Positions 47,450-59,049 of a stretch of 64,000 bases of DNA are shown piece after piece. Location: positions 744,001 through 808,000 of the forward strand of contig SADC01000001.1 in NCBI GenBank assembly GCA_004194705.1, in the 5' to 3' direction. Within the stretch, counting starts at the first letter, position 1; each line of letters starts with the position of its first letter. The notes under the pieces are model-generated. The model was not told where the DNA came from. It saw nothing but the letters and a program-made list of their open reading frames with translations, and searched no databases. Made by a program: the position numbers and the translations under genes. The stretch is from Ditylenchus dipsaci. Its lineage: Eukaryota; Nematoda; Chromadorea; Rhabditida; Anguinidae.

Positions 47450-47870
47450 TATTAGTGTCTTGTTGTAAAAAGTACGATGTATGCATATCAATAAAGCGGA
47501 AAATTTATTATTATGGTCATTGATGTAGCCGTAGTCGTTTAGAAAAATATCGCATATCGCAGCGATATATCGCACCTCGACTTTTAGAATATCGCATATC
47601 GCTATCGCATACAGGCGAGGCTGAAAAATCGCATCGCATATATCGCATAAAGCCAAATGCGCATCACTAATTTTCGAAATATTGTTTGGCGAATTCTACC
47701 ATTTTCGAATAACTTTTTCGCGAATCGAAATCTTTTCGAGATAAACCGTTTTCCAAATTCGAAAATACGAGTGTATATACAGCCGACAAAATTATGGTGT
47801 CCCGCGCGAATTCGAGTTCTTCAAATTGCTGTGCTTATTAAGTTTCATGGTCCTTTAAGTAATTTTTATA

Positions 47871-48279
47871 CAGTCGAACCTCGCTATAGTGGCACCCCAA
47901 AAGTTCGTTCCGCCTAGGGTCCGACACTTTTTTAACCCAATTTCAAATATTTTATCGATTCTGTTATTACAGTCTGATCGCAAATATCGTAAGGATTCCG
48001 ATTTTGCCGATCGTTTTTTGAAAATAAAACAAATTTTGGGTTAAAAAGGTGAAACCTCTATATAGTGGCACCCCTTTCTTGAGAACAGGTGCCACTATAT
48101 CGAGTTTTACTTTTTTAACCCAAAATTCGTTTTATTTTTAAAAAACGATCGCAAAAACGGAATCCTTACGATATTTGCGACCAGACTGTCATAACAGAAT
48201 CGATAAAATATTTCGAAAATAAGTGTCGGACCTAGGTGGGAACGAACTTTGGGGGTGCCACTATAGCGAGGTTCGACTG
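47871..48279. mobile_element. pogo-like MITE, CAGTCGAACCTCGCTATAGTGG ends, TA duplication
   Basis: cagtcgaacctcgctatagt … actatagcgaggttcgactg with TA on both flanks (47869-47870 and 48280-48281). Inside, a second pair (aaaattcgttttatttttaa) forms a hairpin. The ends belong to the same type as 62672-62853 and 31030-31775. Confidence 0.8.
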
Positions 48280-48299
48280 TACGCTAAAATGATATTAAA

Positions 48300-49505
48300 G
48301 CTATTTTCTGACACTTTCCTGTATAAAAAACCAATTTTGAAGAAGAAAAAAAAGATTTCGACCAAAATTTAAGTTTTACTTTGGGGGACCAAGGCGAATC
48401 AAGATTTTGGTCAATTTTCGGTCAAATAAATTTTCGTTTAATTGTAGTGTAGAAAAGTGTCATAAAATGGCTTTTCTATCGTTTTTAGCGAATAAAACAT
48501 ACTTAGGAGACGTTTTAACACTATTCTAAAATTAATATAAAATGCGCCACCCGAAGTGCATAAGTACCCCGGTGGGAATTCGGACCGGGATCCCTAAAAT
48601 TTCTGGAATTCCAATCCAGCGAATCTCCTGCAAACCCGGTTCTAATCTCATATCTAAACCTGTAAGATTGATGTCTAAGATCTTTTGCTTTGATCTTTTG
48701 CGTAGCTTTCACTGTATACCTTCAAGGTAAAATTTTTTGGGACGAAACTTATTGCGTAAATTTCTTTGGCATTTGGAGGTGAAATTTGAAATAATAGCCC
48801 AACTTCCCGAAGGGGTATTCCCGAGTAGCGCCAAAAAATCAATACAAAAGTTAGATGAAAGTCACTCAGAATTTGCAGAAGAAGAGGAAGACCAGTACTT
48901 TCCCTGGAGTTGAAATTTGAAGGATACCTGGGTTTGGCATACTCCTGGCTGACTTTCTAGAGAAAATTGAAAGCGCAATATAGCAAAATTTTCAGCGTGA
49001 AAAATGCAACAAAACTAGTGCAAACACTCACAAGACAACAAGCCAATATCACAATAAACAAACCAAAACAATTTTACCTAAAAACCATACAAAAACCAGG
49101 TGATTTAGACAAAAATTTAGGTGACTATGGCTTTGTTTCATAATTTTCTCAAAGTTTTAAAGGCGTTTTTCAAAAGAAAAAATATCACGTGATAGAGCGC
49201 TTAACACTGTATCAAATACAATGGTTAGATCACAGGTGAGACTGTGTTTTCCCTCTTTTGAGAGGTTTGTAGAAGTATTCTGGAAATTTTGTCGTGCATG
49301 GCGGTTTCTAGTTCATGGCGTGTCTAGAAAGGTAATCTAATTTAAAGGCTCTCTGCGTTTAGCGCCAAAATTTTAAATTAAACTGTTTTTGGATTTATCC
49401 TGTGTGCGCCCAAAATGCTTTCCGCCATAACGCGTTCTGTCTTTAATTTGTTCATGATACAAAATATTTTGCGAGAGTTTGCCTTTCGTCGAGAATTGTT
49501 TTAAC
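48300..49505. other. rep-B, SINE-like sequence; no gene
   Basis: 48300-48530 is rep-B (tttgggggaccaaggcgaat). 48535-48710 (minus) is SINE-like with B-box-like ggtccgaattccc and the same 3' phrase as 44815-44840. 48780-49505 shows nothing recognisable. Confidence 0.45.
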
Positions 49506-50637
49506 AGGGTTCATAATGAAAAATTTCGAAAAAAAACGTTTGGGTAAAAAAAAGATTTTATATCATTTTATTCAGTGCTTATTGCTGGGTCTAGGACACT
49601 TCGCTACATGGACACTTCGCTATATTTTTCGATCTTTTTCGGTAAAATTTTACCGAAAAAAATCGAAAAATATAGCGAAGTGTTCATGTAGCGAAGTGTC
49701 CATGTAGCAAAGTGTCGTTTGACCCTTATGCTAACGGGTGGTCAAAAAGTTCGGAATGGATATTCAATGCCTTATTTCTTATCACTTTTGTTATCATATC
49801 TCTTTTCTATAAATACTATTTTGTAGCCCTTAATCTCTTCTTTTAAATGGCATACCGCACTTAGCTTGATTATTTTGGGAAAAATCACCATTTGGCTCCA
49901 AACACTTGTCAGGTCATTTTGAGAAGTTGACCAGCGTTTTAATCACTTTAACTGATCAAATGTTGCATTGAATTTCGAGCGTGACGGCAACATCTATCAC
50001 CATGTTGTAGCGCAGCTCAAGAGCTACAAAACCCATATCACAGAATAATTTTTAAACATCTGAGTGTTGTGATATGGCTTTTTGAAAAAAATCAATTTAT
50101 TAAAAAAATGAACAAAATGAAAATTTTTGCCAATTTTTCTGATTTTGGTCATTTTTTCAAGAAATTGATTTTTTCCAAAAAGCCATATCACAAAACTCAG
50201 ATGTTAAAAATCATTCTGTGATATGGGTTTTGTAGCTTTCGAGCTGCGCTACAACATGTTGATAAGATGTTGCCGTCACGCTCGAAATTCAATGCAACAT
50301 TTGATCAGTTAAAGTGATTAAAACGCTGGTCAACTTCTTAAAATGACCTGACAAGTGTTTGGAGCCAAATGGTCATTTTTTCCAAAATAATCAGCTAAGT
50401 GCGGTATGCCATTCAAAAGAAGAGATTCAGGGCTACAAAATAGTATTTATAGAAAAGAGATATGATAACAAAAGTGATAAGAAATAAGCATTGAATATCC
50501 ATTCCGAACTTTTTGACCACCCGTTATTTTAAAGCGAAAAAAAATATTTTGACTAAAAACTTCAAAAATATCAAAAAGATTTTGGGTCTCGAATTAAGGA
50601 CAAATCTTTTTAAAAAGGACGATTACAAACCCTGCTT
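49506..50637. mobile_element. hAT-type MITE shell with two nested palindromes
   Basis: The shell (cagggttcataatgaaaaat … gacgattacaaaccctg) matches the 8046-8230 family. Inserted in it are a 125-bp hairpin at 49589-49713 (gacacttcgctacatggac …) and the palindrome 49732-50526. Confidence 0.65.
49732..50526. mobile_element. 795-bp palindromic mariner-like MITE, TAACGGGTGG ends
   Basis: taacgggtggtcaaaaagtt … aactttttgaccacccgtta with near-complete self-complementarity (centre near 50130). 'gtggtcaaaaagt' is a Tc1/mariner-like end and TA flanks it. The interior phrase 'agctcaagagctacaaaacc' recurs in the 10435-12105 element. Confidence 0.7.
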
Positions 50638-50697
50638 AAAAATTATAATTTTGGAAGCGATTAGATCATAGCTTGGTATTTTTCTTGGTTATATATT

Positions 50698-51255
50698 GCC
50701 TTTAAAGGACCATACTTGTTGATGACAATGGGATTTGGAAAATTCAAATGCGCGCGGGACACTTTTTTTTACCCAAAAATACTGTTTGAATTATGTATTG
50801 TTGGAATATAATAATAAAAAACATAATTTATATGAGTGACCCAGGTAGCTCAGTGGTGTAGCAGCGTGGTGCTTTGGAGAAGGGCTTTACGTTTGAATAC
50901 TATCCAAGTGGCTTAGGCAGTTAAAAAAGTTCAAAATAATGACTTTCCTTCAAGACAATAACATAAAAGCACTGAAAAAAATATATGAAAAAAAAACCCC
51001 AAGTGCACCCCCCCCCTAGGTGCAAGGTCGCACTTCTGAGGCCGGTATAATTCCAAAGCTGAAAATTGCCAATTAAAAAAAGGTGGATCAACGAATGGAA
51101 ATCTCAAAGAAATGTGGCAAGGAAATATGGATAGGTGTCTTGGGAGGCTTAGGTTGGTGTAGGGTAGTATAGGGGTACGAATCTCATACGAAATTAAATA
51201 AAATTAAAATTAAAAAATAAATAAAAAATAAAAATAAAATTAAAAAATTAAATAA
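50698..51255 (+). repeat. TTAA arm followed by a tRNA-derived SINE
   Basis: 50699-50762 is a single TTAA-family arm (ttaaaggaccatacttgttg … gcgcgggacac). From 50834 the sequence 'aggtagctcagtggtgtagc' is a good A box; about 45 bp later 'gtttgaatac' is a weak B box. It ends in an A/T-rich tail (51195-51258). The anticodon arm is not tRNA-like, so it is a SINE rather than a tRNA gene. A similar unit is at 59545-59760. Confidence 0.5.
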
Positions 51256-51839
51256 AGAATTGATTTGAGTAGGTCTGCCTGTGAAAGAAAATAAAATTTT
51301 TTGGTGTAATATCTTAAAGCAGAAAAAGGTTGAGTGAAAATTTCTGTAGGAACAGGATCAAAAGATTTATGATCTATTTTGGCTAAAACTCACTCAGATT
51401 GTGAAATCACGTCAAAACTTTGCTACAGATAAAACCGTTAATATACGTAACAGTAAAAGTCGAAACAATTTATGACGTAAATAGACATGGATCTAACCGA
51501 TTAAATAAAAATAATGGTGCCTAACAGGTTATGGCGGAAAGGATTTTGGGCGCAAACAGGATATTTTTTTATTTTATTTATTTCATACGCAAATTATCAT
51601 AAATACAATCACGCAACTAAAATGCAAGTACAAAGTAAAGCAAATGTAAGTCACACTCCATATAGGCTGCTACGCTTACACATTAATCAGTAAAACGACA
51701 AATTGACGTCAGATAGTTTGATTCTTGCAAAATTACAAAGAAATTTCAATGAAGTGACAGCATAAAATGAAATTCAATTTTGATCAGATAAAATCTCTAT
51801 ATAGTATTTGGGTCGGGGTGTCCGCAACGCTTTTGAGTA

Positions 51840-52500
51840 CATGTTTGGTCACAAAGAAAACTTTTTTCAGTGTGATATTTTTAATTGCATGTTTATACTC
51901 ATTTGAAAGCTCTTTCAATGGCGGAGGACCTTTTGCAATCAGATTCGAAGATTGCTGTGATTAAAATTGAGATTTTGCCCGTTGAAAGTGAAAAATGGTG
52001 GTTTTCAGGGTTAATTTCAGGGTTAAGTTTTTAGGGTTAATATTTGGTCACAAGGAAAAACTTTTTTTAATGTAATATTTTTATCTGCATGCTTATACTC
52101 AATCGAGAGCTCTTTTAATGGCGGAGGACCTTTCGCAATTTGATTTGAGATTGCTGTGATTAAATCAGATTGCTGTGATTAAAATTGAGATTTTGCCCTT
52201 TGAAAGTGAAAAGTGGATTTATATTTGTTTTTTTCAAAAGCAATTACAATTTTTTTAAATTCGCGCATTTTTTAAATCTTATAGTTTTCAAAAGTTTGAT
52301 CTCAAATTCAAATTTTGACCACCAATGTTCCCTCACGGCATAGGCGCCGGAGGACCTTTTGCAATTAGATTCGAAGATTGCTGTGATTAAAATTGAGATT
52401 TTGCCCGTTGAAAGTGAAAAGTGGTGGTTTTCAGGGTTAATTTCAGGGTTAAGTTTTTAGGGTTAATATTTGGTCACAAGGAAAAACTTTTTTTAATAGG
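51840..52500. repeat. ~200-bp tandem-type repeat, three partial units
   Basis: The phrase 'ggcggaggaccttttgcaat … gttgaaagtgaaaa … ttagggttaatatttggtca' occurs at about 51918-52045, 52115-52220 and 52345-52492, with 'gcatgtttatactca' in the first two. The short 'agggttaa' runs are not nematode telomere repeats. Non-coding. Confidence 0.65.
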
Positions 52501-52550
52501 CGCCTGCAGACCCTAGTTTACAATATTGGTAAATTTGTCTTATAAAAGTT

Positions 52551-53421
52551 TTGGCGCTACTGTAATATACCCCCTCCCCCCCCCAAAACCGACTTTTTAG
52601 GGATGGTCAAAACCATTTTTACACAATAATTTCGCCATAAAAGGACCAGAAAAGCAATTTAAATGGGATTGCGGGCTGTATTGGGAGGGAAGGGAATAAT
52701 ACAGGGGCCACTTCTCGAGATGGTTGGGATCCTTAGAGTACTAATTCTCTAAGCGTCTAAGGGTACTTTCAAACCAGGAACTTGTGGTGCAGACATAAGT
52801 ATGAGTACTTTTCATTGACCAAGCAGATCAGCGGGGTGGACCACGCGGGTTTAAACCTTGCCCTAGCACTTTTGAGTGCTAGGCTGAATTTTTGGATGCT
52901 GGCCTCTGACCGGCCTTATAGAACGAGGGGAAATGCTCTTCGCCGAAAAAATAAAGATGTTGAACATAGTTTTGAATACTGGGCCTACCGCATAAATAAC
53001 TCTGGTATGCATGTTATTTCATGCAACCAGAGTCGCTTTCGAGTGATTTGTGTCTAAGGTATGTGGGTGTGCGCATCTCAACTCCAAGCTCCCAAGCCCC
53101 TGCGCCCCCGAAGGGGACGCAGGGGCTTGAGAGTTAGAGATGCGCGCACGCACTTACCTTAGACATGATTCCGAGAAGTACACTTGATCATAAAATGCAT
53201 ATAGAGTCTATTTTTGCCACGGCCCGAGTTGAAAAACATGGTAAAGCAGCTAAAAAAAGTGGCCCCTGTATTATTCCCTTCCCTCCCAATACAGCCCATA
53301 ATCCTTTTAAACTGCTTTTCTGGTCCCTTTATGGCAAAATTATTGCATAAAAATGGTTTTTAGACTCCCAAAAAAGTCGATTTTTTTTTGGGGGGGGGGG
53401 GGTATATGACAGTAGCGTCAA
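52551..53421. mobile_element. rep-C fold-back with rep-A at its centre
   Basis: ttggcgctactgtaatatac … tatgacagtagcgtcaa. The arms are mirrored over 'gtattgggagggaagggaat' and 'attcccttccctcccaatac'. The centre (52955-53235) is a complete rep-A with hairpin core cccctgcgcccccgaagggg. This shows rep-A occupying the loop of another inverted repeat. Confidence 0.7.
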
Positions 53422-53507
53422 AGTTTTGATGACAATATTTAAACTACTGCCTAAAAATTTGCGTGGATTATGTATTTCTTTTACAGTTAGATCAGATACA
53501 TAAAACT

Positions 53508-56500
53508 GGCTCACCCTGAGACTGACTTAAATTTTTCTGATATCAATTGATTCTGACATAAATTCAAACTGACAATAATTTGTCTTGACAAGATTTATTT
53601 TCAATAAAACTTATATGAGCAAAAGCTGTTTCGAAATTAAAGATGGACGAGACTTTTTCCGCCCGCTTCTGGCTTTTTCTGCCCGCTTTTTGAGTTTATG
53701 TTAGAAAAGATTTTTTTCTGCCCGCTTTTGGCTTTTTTCCGCCCGCTTCTGGCTTTTTTCCGCCCGCTTTTGGCTTTTTTCTGCCCGCTTTTGCTCGGAA
53801 GTGCCCGTTTTCGCTCGAATGTGCCCGCTTTGGCTTTTTTTGCCCGCTTTTTCTCGAAAGTGCCCGCTTTGTTTAAAAATGACCGCTTTTTTATTTTTTA
53901 TGCCCGCTTTATTTGAAAGTGCCCGTTTTTGCTACAAAATGACCGCTTTTGGATTTTTTCTGCCCGCCTTTGTTAAAAAGTGCCCGCTTTCGCTAAAAAG
54001 TGACCGTTTTTGTTGAATTTTTGACACTAGTAGCGAATAAACCAATCCCCCCCCAACGATTTTCACTTTTTTTTACTTTAGTAAAAAGTACCCAAATTTA
54101 TGTCCCAGACCCGGAAAATGTGCGCAAACTCTTCATTAGTCATAACTTCCTTACGCTGGCCTACCCCAAGCCTAAGGGCTAAGCCTAAACTTGTTGTTTG
54201 CAAGGGTAGTTACAGCAATTTTTAAAGGTCGGATGCTTAGGGGGGGGGGGTATTCGCTACTAGCGCCAAATTTTTTAATTTCAAGAAATTGTTAATCTCG
54301 AAAAAAGTTGTTGCCGAAGACTGATTCTTGTTGCCGAAAGTTGTTCTCGACACGAAATTAGCAATTTTTGAATTTTTTTGGTCATTTTCATGTGAAATTC
54401 AGAGATGGGAAGAGACCAGATGGCTTGGTACCCATTCCGGAACGGCCAAAAGGCCAAAATTATTTGTTTTTTGGGGTTTACTAAAGGGGGAGTAAACTTT
54501 TCGAGAAAAATCGATTCAGCGGATCAGATTTCGGGTCCGATCGGCTTAATCGCCAAGAACTCAAGGTCTATGGTGGTTTTGAGAAGTTCAGGGTATTTGT
54601 GAGCGATTTAGCCGATCGGACCCGAAATCTGATCCGCTCAATCGATTTTTCTCGAAAAGTTTACTCCCCCTTCAGTAAATCCCCAAAAAAAACAATAATT
54701 TTGGCCTTTTGGCCATTCCGAAATGGGTACTAAGCTATCTGGTCTCTCCGCCTCCCTGAATTTCACAAGAAAATGACTTAAAAAATTTAAAAATTGCTGA
54801 TTTCGCGTCGAGAACAACTTTCGGCAACAAGAATCAGTGTTTCGGCAACAAAAATCAGTCTTTCGGCAACAACTTTTTTCGGCAACAAAAATAAGTTTTT
54901 CGGTTACAATAATCAGTCTTTCGGCAATAATAATAAGTTTTCCCCGTTTCAAAACTGAGAAACATTCATATTTCAACAAAAACAGTCACTTTTTAGCGAA
55001 AACGGGCACTTTTTAACAAAAGCGGGCATAAAAAATCCAAAAGCGGTCATAATTAAACAAAAGCGGGCACTTTCAAGAAAAGCGGGCAAAAAAAAAGCCA
55101 AAAGCGGGCACATTCGAGCGAAACGGGCACTTCCGAGCAAAAGCGGGCAGAAAAAAGCCAAAAGCGGCGGAAAAAAGCCAGAAGCGGGCGGAAAAAGCCA
55201 AAAGCGGGCAGAAAAAATCTTTTCAAACATAAACTCAAAAAAGCGGGCAGAAAAAAGCCAGAAGCGGGCAGAAAAAAGATTTATCCATTAAAGATTCTGA
55301 TAAAAAATTGTTTTGTCATGAATTTGGCCTGCTTTATACACGGTTATCAATCATTTTTATGAGTTAAATTTAGCTGCCAATCCTTATGAGTGCGAACAAT
55401 TATAGCAGTTCCGACGAAGCTAGCTCGGATGGTGAAATTAGCGACTGGACAGATGAACCAGAAGAAAATCGATATTCGCTAGATCAGTTTGAAGAAGAGC
55501 AAATCGAAGGAAACGAAATCTCTGGAAAACTGGTCGTCCAAAGAAAAGAAAGGCAGCAGTCGATCCACCGGTGCAAGTTGAGCTATTGTCTAGTCAAAGA
55601 CAATGAAGGATGGAACTTGTAGTTATCTGGCGATTTCGAAAGTAATTTTTTTTTCATTTCAGTTAACTGTTTACATTTCAGTTAACTGTTTGTCATCTAC
55701 GACAGTGGGCCGTCGCCAAGGAGAATAATGATCTCTTAGCTACAGCATTGCTAACGGTCCGGTTTCTCAATTTTAACTGTCCATAGTGTACTAAGCAGGT
55801 TTGTTTAGTTCCTTAAAGATTCAGAATGGTGGGGGTTTGATGGTACCTTTGCACTGGTGACCAAGGATGAAACAATTTCTGACGTTGCACGCTAAGCTAG
55901 GGGAAACATTTGTGCCCTGTCTAATGCCCTCTTGCCGAAGAAATCCAGAAGGACGTATGATCATTTCTTTTCTGCCGTCGAGCACTTGATTCCAAATGCG
56001 AGGGTTGATCATGCCCACATGGACTATGAAGGGGTTTTATTTCGGCAATTGAACACGCACACAATCGTTAGTGTTTTCCTTTTTTTGGCTATCAATAACC
56101 TTTTTAATCGTTTTTAGTGGCTGAAAGACATGGCTGTTTCGCCACCATGCTCGAGATCTTGGAATTGCTATGATTTGACTGTGGAAGGCAAATCAAAGAC
56201 AACAAATTCTCTCGAGGCCTGGCATAACTCTCTCAAGTTGGCTCTTGCAAGTTCAGATGGAAAGAAGCCTCAATTCTGGAAATGGCTAAGAAAATTTAAG
56301 CAAGAATGCAGCATGATGGAAGCGCAGCTTGTCTTAATGCAGGTAACACCAAAGAAACTGAGGCTCGAAGACCAGCGGATTGCTATCAAAAGAAAAAGAA
56401 TTTCAGAGAGTTACAATCGTGAAAGAGTCTTGGATTTTGTTATGACACATGCTGATTTGACTGTGTTAAACCAATTTAAAAGTTTGAATTTGTTGTTTTT

Positions 56501-57099
56501 CACGATGTTAGCGTTTTGATTGGAATAAAAACAAAGGCTTCGTCAGTATATTGCACAAAAAATATCCCCGAAAATTATCGATTAAAAAATATCCCGAAAG
56601 ATGAAAAATATCTCCGAAAGTTAAGGTACCCGACCCAGGTTTTGGGCTTTAGGTGGCTAAAATCGTAATTTTTGATCCCGACAAACCCAATCCCCCAAAC
56701 AATTTTGAGTTATAAAAAGTGGTTACTTTTTTATTAAAAAAAAATTATTTTTAGGCCATCCAGCTGGATATCCACCTGACCAGGCGGTACCTAACCTGGA
56801 TTTCTGAGTTTGGTTGGATTTCCCAGTCTACCGAGATGGATAGCCTGTCCAGGAGTACCTACCAAAGTTTTGGGGTTCAGGTTGCTAAAATCGTAATTTC
56901 GATACTATCAAACACAATCCCGATTATTTGCAGTTTAATATAAATCGAAAACAGTTATTTACATGAACATTCAATTACCAAACAAATTAATTCAGAAAAC
57001 ATCTTGTCAAGACAAATCATTGTCAGTTTGAATTTTTGTCAGAAATTTTTGTCAGAATCAATTGATATCAGAAAATTTATGTCAGTCTCAGGGTGAGCC
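53508..57099 (+). mobile_element. Full-length Mutator-like element, 3.59 kb, with 8-bp TSD
   Basis: TIRs of ~95 bp (ggctcaccctgagactgac … gtcagtctcagggtgagcc) are flanked by ataaaact on both sides (53500-53507 and 57100-57107). Subterminally, an array of ~20-bp 'gcccgcttttggctttttt' units (53645-54020) is mirrored at 54973-55290. Between them lie later insertions: rep-C (54025-54275) and a fold-back (54400-54740). The transposase remnant is at 55386-56519. Long TIRs, an 8-9-bp duplication and a MULE transposase place it in Mutator. Confidence 0.75.
55386..56519 (+). pseudogene. MULE (Mutator-like) transposase, degenerate
   Basis: Pieces in order: an acidic N-terminus (MSANNYSSSDEASSDGEISD); SEWWGFDGTFALVTKD near 55815-55860, matching the first catalytic 'W..DGTF' of MULE transposases; RTYDHFFSAVEHL … DHAHMDYEG near 55940-56040 (second acidic site); TTNSLEAWHNSLKLALASSD and FWKWLRKFKQECSMMEAQL at 56195-56340, the typical 'NNS.EGWH … FI..LK.EQ' tail. 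Reading frames are broken between pieces and could be short introns or decay. The element is probably inactive. Confidence 0.7.
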
Positions 57100-57835
57100 A
57101 TAAAACTTCAAAAGACCACATTTTTGTTATTTTCAAAGGCTTATTTTTCTAAGTGCATGGAGTTGGCTAAATCAATTTCAGTCATGTCGCGCCTCACCAA
57201 GGTGTTTTATGGTGCATAAGCAAAGTTAGGGAGAAGCTTACGGAATGAGTAGATGAAGGTATCAAGAGATTCTTTATGCAAAAAAAAATTTTGTTGTCTA
57301 AAAATGATTAAAATGTGTAAACAAATAAATTATAAGTCTTTTGAACGAAAAAAAAAATTTCGAAAAAAAAATTTACGCGGTTAGTCTCACAACTTTTGGA
57401 TCAACCTAATATATCGCGTCAACCTCTACACATTTGTTTACTTCTCAAAAAGTGGGGTCAATTTTTTCAGTAAAAATCAGATAGAAAAGTTATCACACCA
57501 AAATATGATCAGACAATTGGGTAGCTTGCGAAGGTTTGACCCAGCGACAAAAAAATATGCCGGAAGGGTAGGATGGCATCAAATTCGACATTTTTGAAAC
57601 CGCCACTCAAAATTCACTCAAATTTTAGCGCTAAATAACCATAACTTTTTTCTTTCTATGCAGTGCCGCAATTTCAACTTTCTGAAGGGGTGGTTAATTT
57701 GCCTATTTTTCGGTCGAGGTGGAGGAGTGGTAATTACTCTTATGACCACCAACAACACCACCACCTACAATACCAAATAGCCTAAAATGGCCTGGTGCCC
57801 TCTCCGTCAGAAATTCCTGCGCACGCCACTGGTTG
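57100..57835. other. No gene recognised
   Basis: Low-complexity and unassigned AT-rich sequence between the Mutator-like element and a hAT relic. Confidence 0.45.
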
Positions 57836-57837
57836 CC

Positions 57838-57943
57838 ATGAATGTATATGATTACCGAAGGAGTAATCTTAAATCAGCGAGGGCAGAAATGTTAATCTTT
57901 TTGAACAGAGCCTCACCGCAGTCTAATTATTGTTATTAAAATT
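57838..57943 (+). pseudogene. hAT transposase C-terminal relic
   Basis: The frame reads [20 protein letters not shown] then NRASP, closely parallel to VYDYRRLNLSPENAEMLISL in the 46569-47669 element. It is the end of a hAT dimerisation domain without the rest of the gene. Confidence 0.6.
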
Positions 57944-57959
57944 ATTTTGCTTCGATATT

Positions 57960-58160
57960 TGTGAGAAAATTTCAATAAAAACAGCCTTTTGAAGCGCGTA
58001 GCCACTTTTACTGTCTAATTGACGATATAGAAAAATCCCGTTTTCGAGCGGGATCCCGCCGGGATCCCGTTTTTTTTCAAACTCAAATCCCGTCCCGTTC
58101 CCGTCTTTATTTTGGCCGAAAATCCCGTCCCGTTATCCGCGCCCCCATTCGCCATCTCTA
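57960..58160. mobile_element. Truncated hAT MITE (…CGCCATCTCTA end)
   Basis: The right end 'ccgcgcccccattcgccatctcta' and the interior 'cgggatcccgccgggatccc' and 'agccacttttactgt' match 16219-16442 in inverted orientation. The left terminus is missing. Confidence 0.65.
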
Positions 58161-58392
58161 CTATCAAACTCATTTTAGTCCCTTGAATTTAGCTCAGGGC
58201 GAAAACGGATGTCTAAGTCTAAAGGCGCATTCACAATGGGAGGCTGTTTGCGGATGCTAAAACAGACTACTCACTAATAATGTCGGAAACAGAATCCTCG
58301 ATTTTTACTGTTTTCCCAAAATTATTCAGTTGGCGTGGTTCTTTTTTTCCAGTTGCTTATTCAGCTTCTCACATCATATAGTTGAGGTTTAG

Positions 58393-58573
58393 GGCTACCA
58401 AATGAGCTATTGACTGAGTAAATATTGCTTCAAAAACTCAGATAAAATTTAAGACTCCGCCAAGAATCCTAACTCGAATTCGAGTGCGGATGCTTAAAGC
58501 GGAGTCTTTATTTTTTAACTCAATTTTTTAAACAGCATCTACTTTATAAATAGCTCATCTGGTAGTCCTGATT
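58393..58573. repeat. Fold-back repeat
   Basis: 'gctaccaaatgagctatt' faces 'aatagctcatctggtag', and the inner arms 'ttaagactccgcc' and 'gcggagtcttta' pair. Non-coding. At 58716-58870 a decayed pogo-like end (cagtcaactcccgatttagt) follows. Confidence 0.5.
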
Positions 58574-59049
58574 CTGACACGGGAAGTTCACAACCTTAAG
58601 GTGGCGTTCAGACAAACTTTATACACTAATCGAAAGCTCATGGCATGCCTATTACTACCTCACTTGCCGATTTTTCTGCCGACGCGTCTACGATGAGAAA
58701 AATCGAGTTTTAAATATACAGTCAACTCCCGATTTAGTGTACACCTCGGCTTAGTGTACACCCGGATTAAATCATTATGGCCGGCGGTTAATTAAAATGA
58801 CTAGAATGAACCCTCGATTTAGTGTACACTCGATTTAGTGATTTTTGAAGATCTATCGAATGGAATATAACGTTTTTCGATAGCGCACTGACACTATGTG
58901 AGGTTCCTTTGTAAGCGAAATAGGGGATTATAAATAAGATCATGGTACTCTTGACCATGGTTTGAAAAGGGTGATGGAAATAATAAGTTAGGTGCTGGAT
59001 TTTAGCGATTTGGTAATAATGCATTTCAAATTGATCCTTTGTTTTTATG

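Larger units (their letters stand above)
46569..47669. mobile_element. Decayed autonomous hAT element
   Basis: The ends tagtgatgcgca … tgcgcatcacta enclose subterminal runs of 'atatcgcatatcgcat' on both sides. The interior carries hAT transposase remnants. The flanking bases (gtttaaat and attttcga) do not form a clear duplication. The end sequence resembles the 27802-28607 palindrome, which may be a non-autonomous relative. Confidence 0.65.
44877..47858. mobile_element. TTAA-ended inverted-repeat unit enclosing RRM exons and a hAT relic
   Basis: The left arm 'ttaaaggaccatggagcttg … gaattcgcgcgggacca' is mirrored by 'ggtgtcccgcgcgaattcga … catggtcctttaa' over ~62 bp, with TTAA at 44877-44880 and 47855-47858. 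A third copy of the same end is at 50699 (ttaaaggaccatacttg). It is either one 3-kb element or two arms from separate copies. Inside lie the minus-strand RRM exons (45091-45940), a tandem repeat and a decayed hAT element. Confidence 0.5.

Noticed and set aside
50834..50915. Possible tRNA gene
   Set aside because: The A box is good, but the anticodon arm and acceptor stem do not pair; better explained as a SINE.
52010..52490. Telomere-like agggttaa runs
   Set aside because: They are part of a ~200-bp repeat and differ from the TTAGGC nematode telomere unit.
53698..55238. Open frames rich in Phe, Ala and Arg on both strands
   Set aside because: They are translations of the GCCCGCTTTTGGC tandem arrays.
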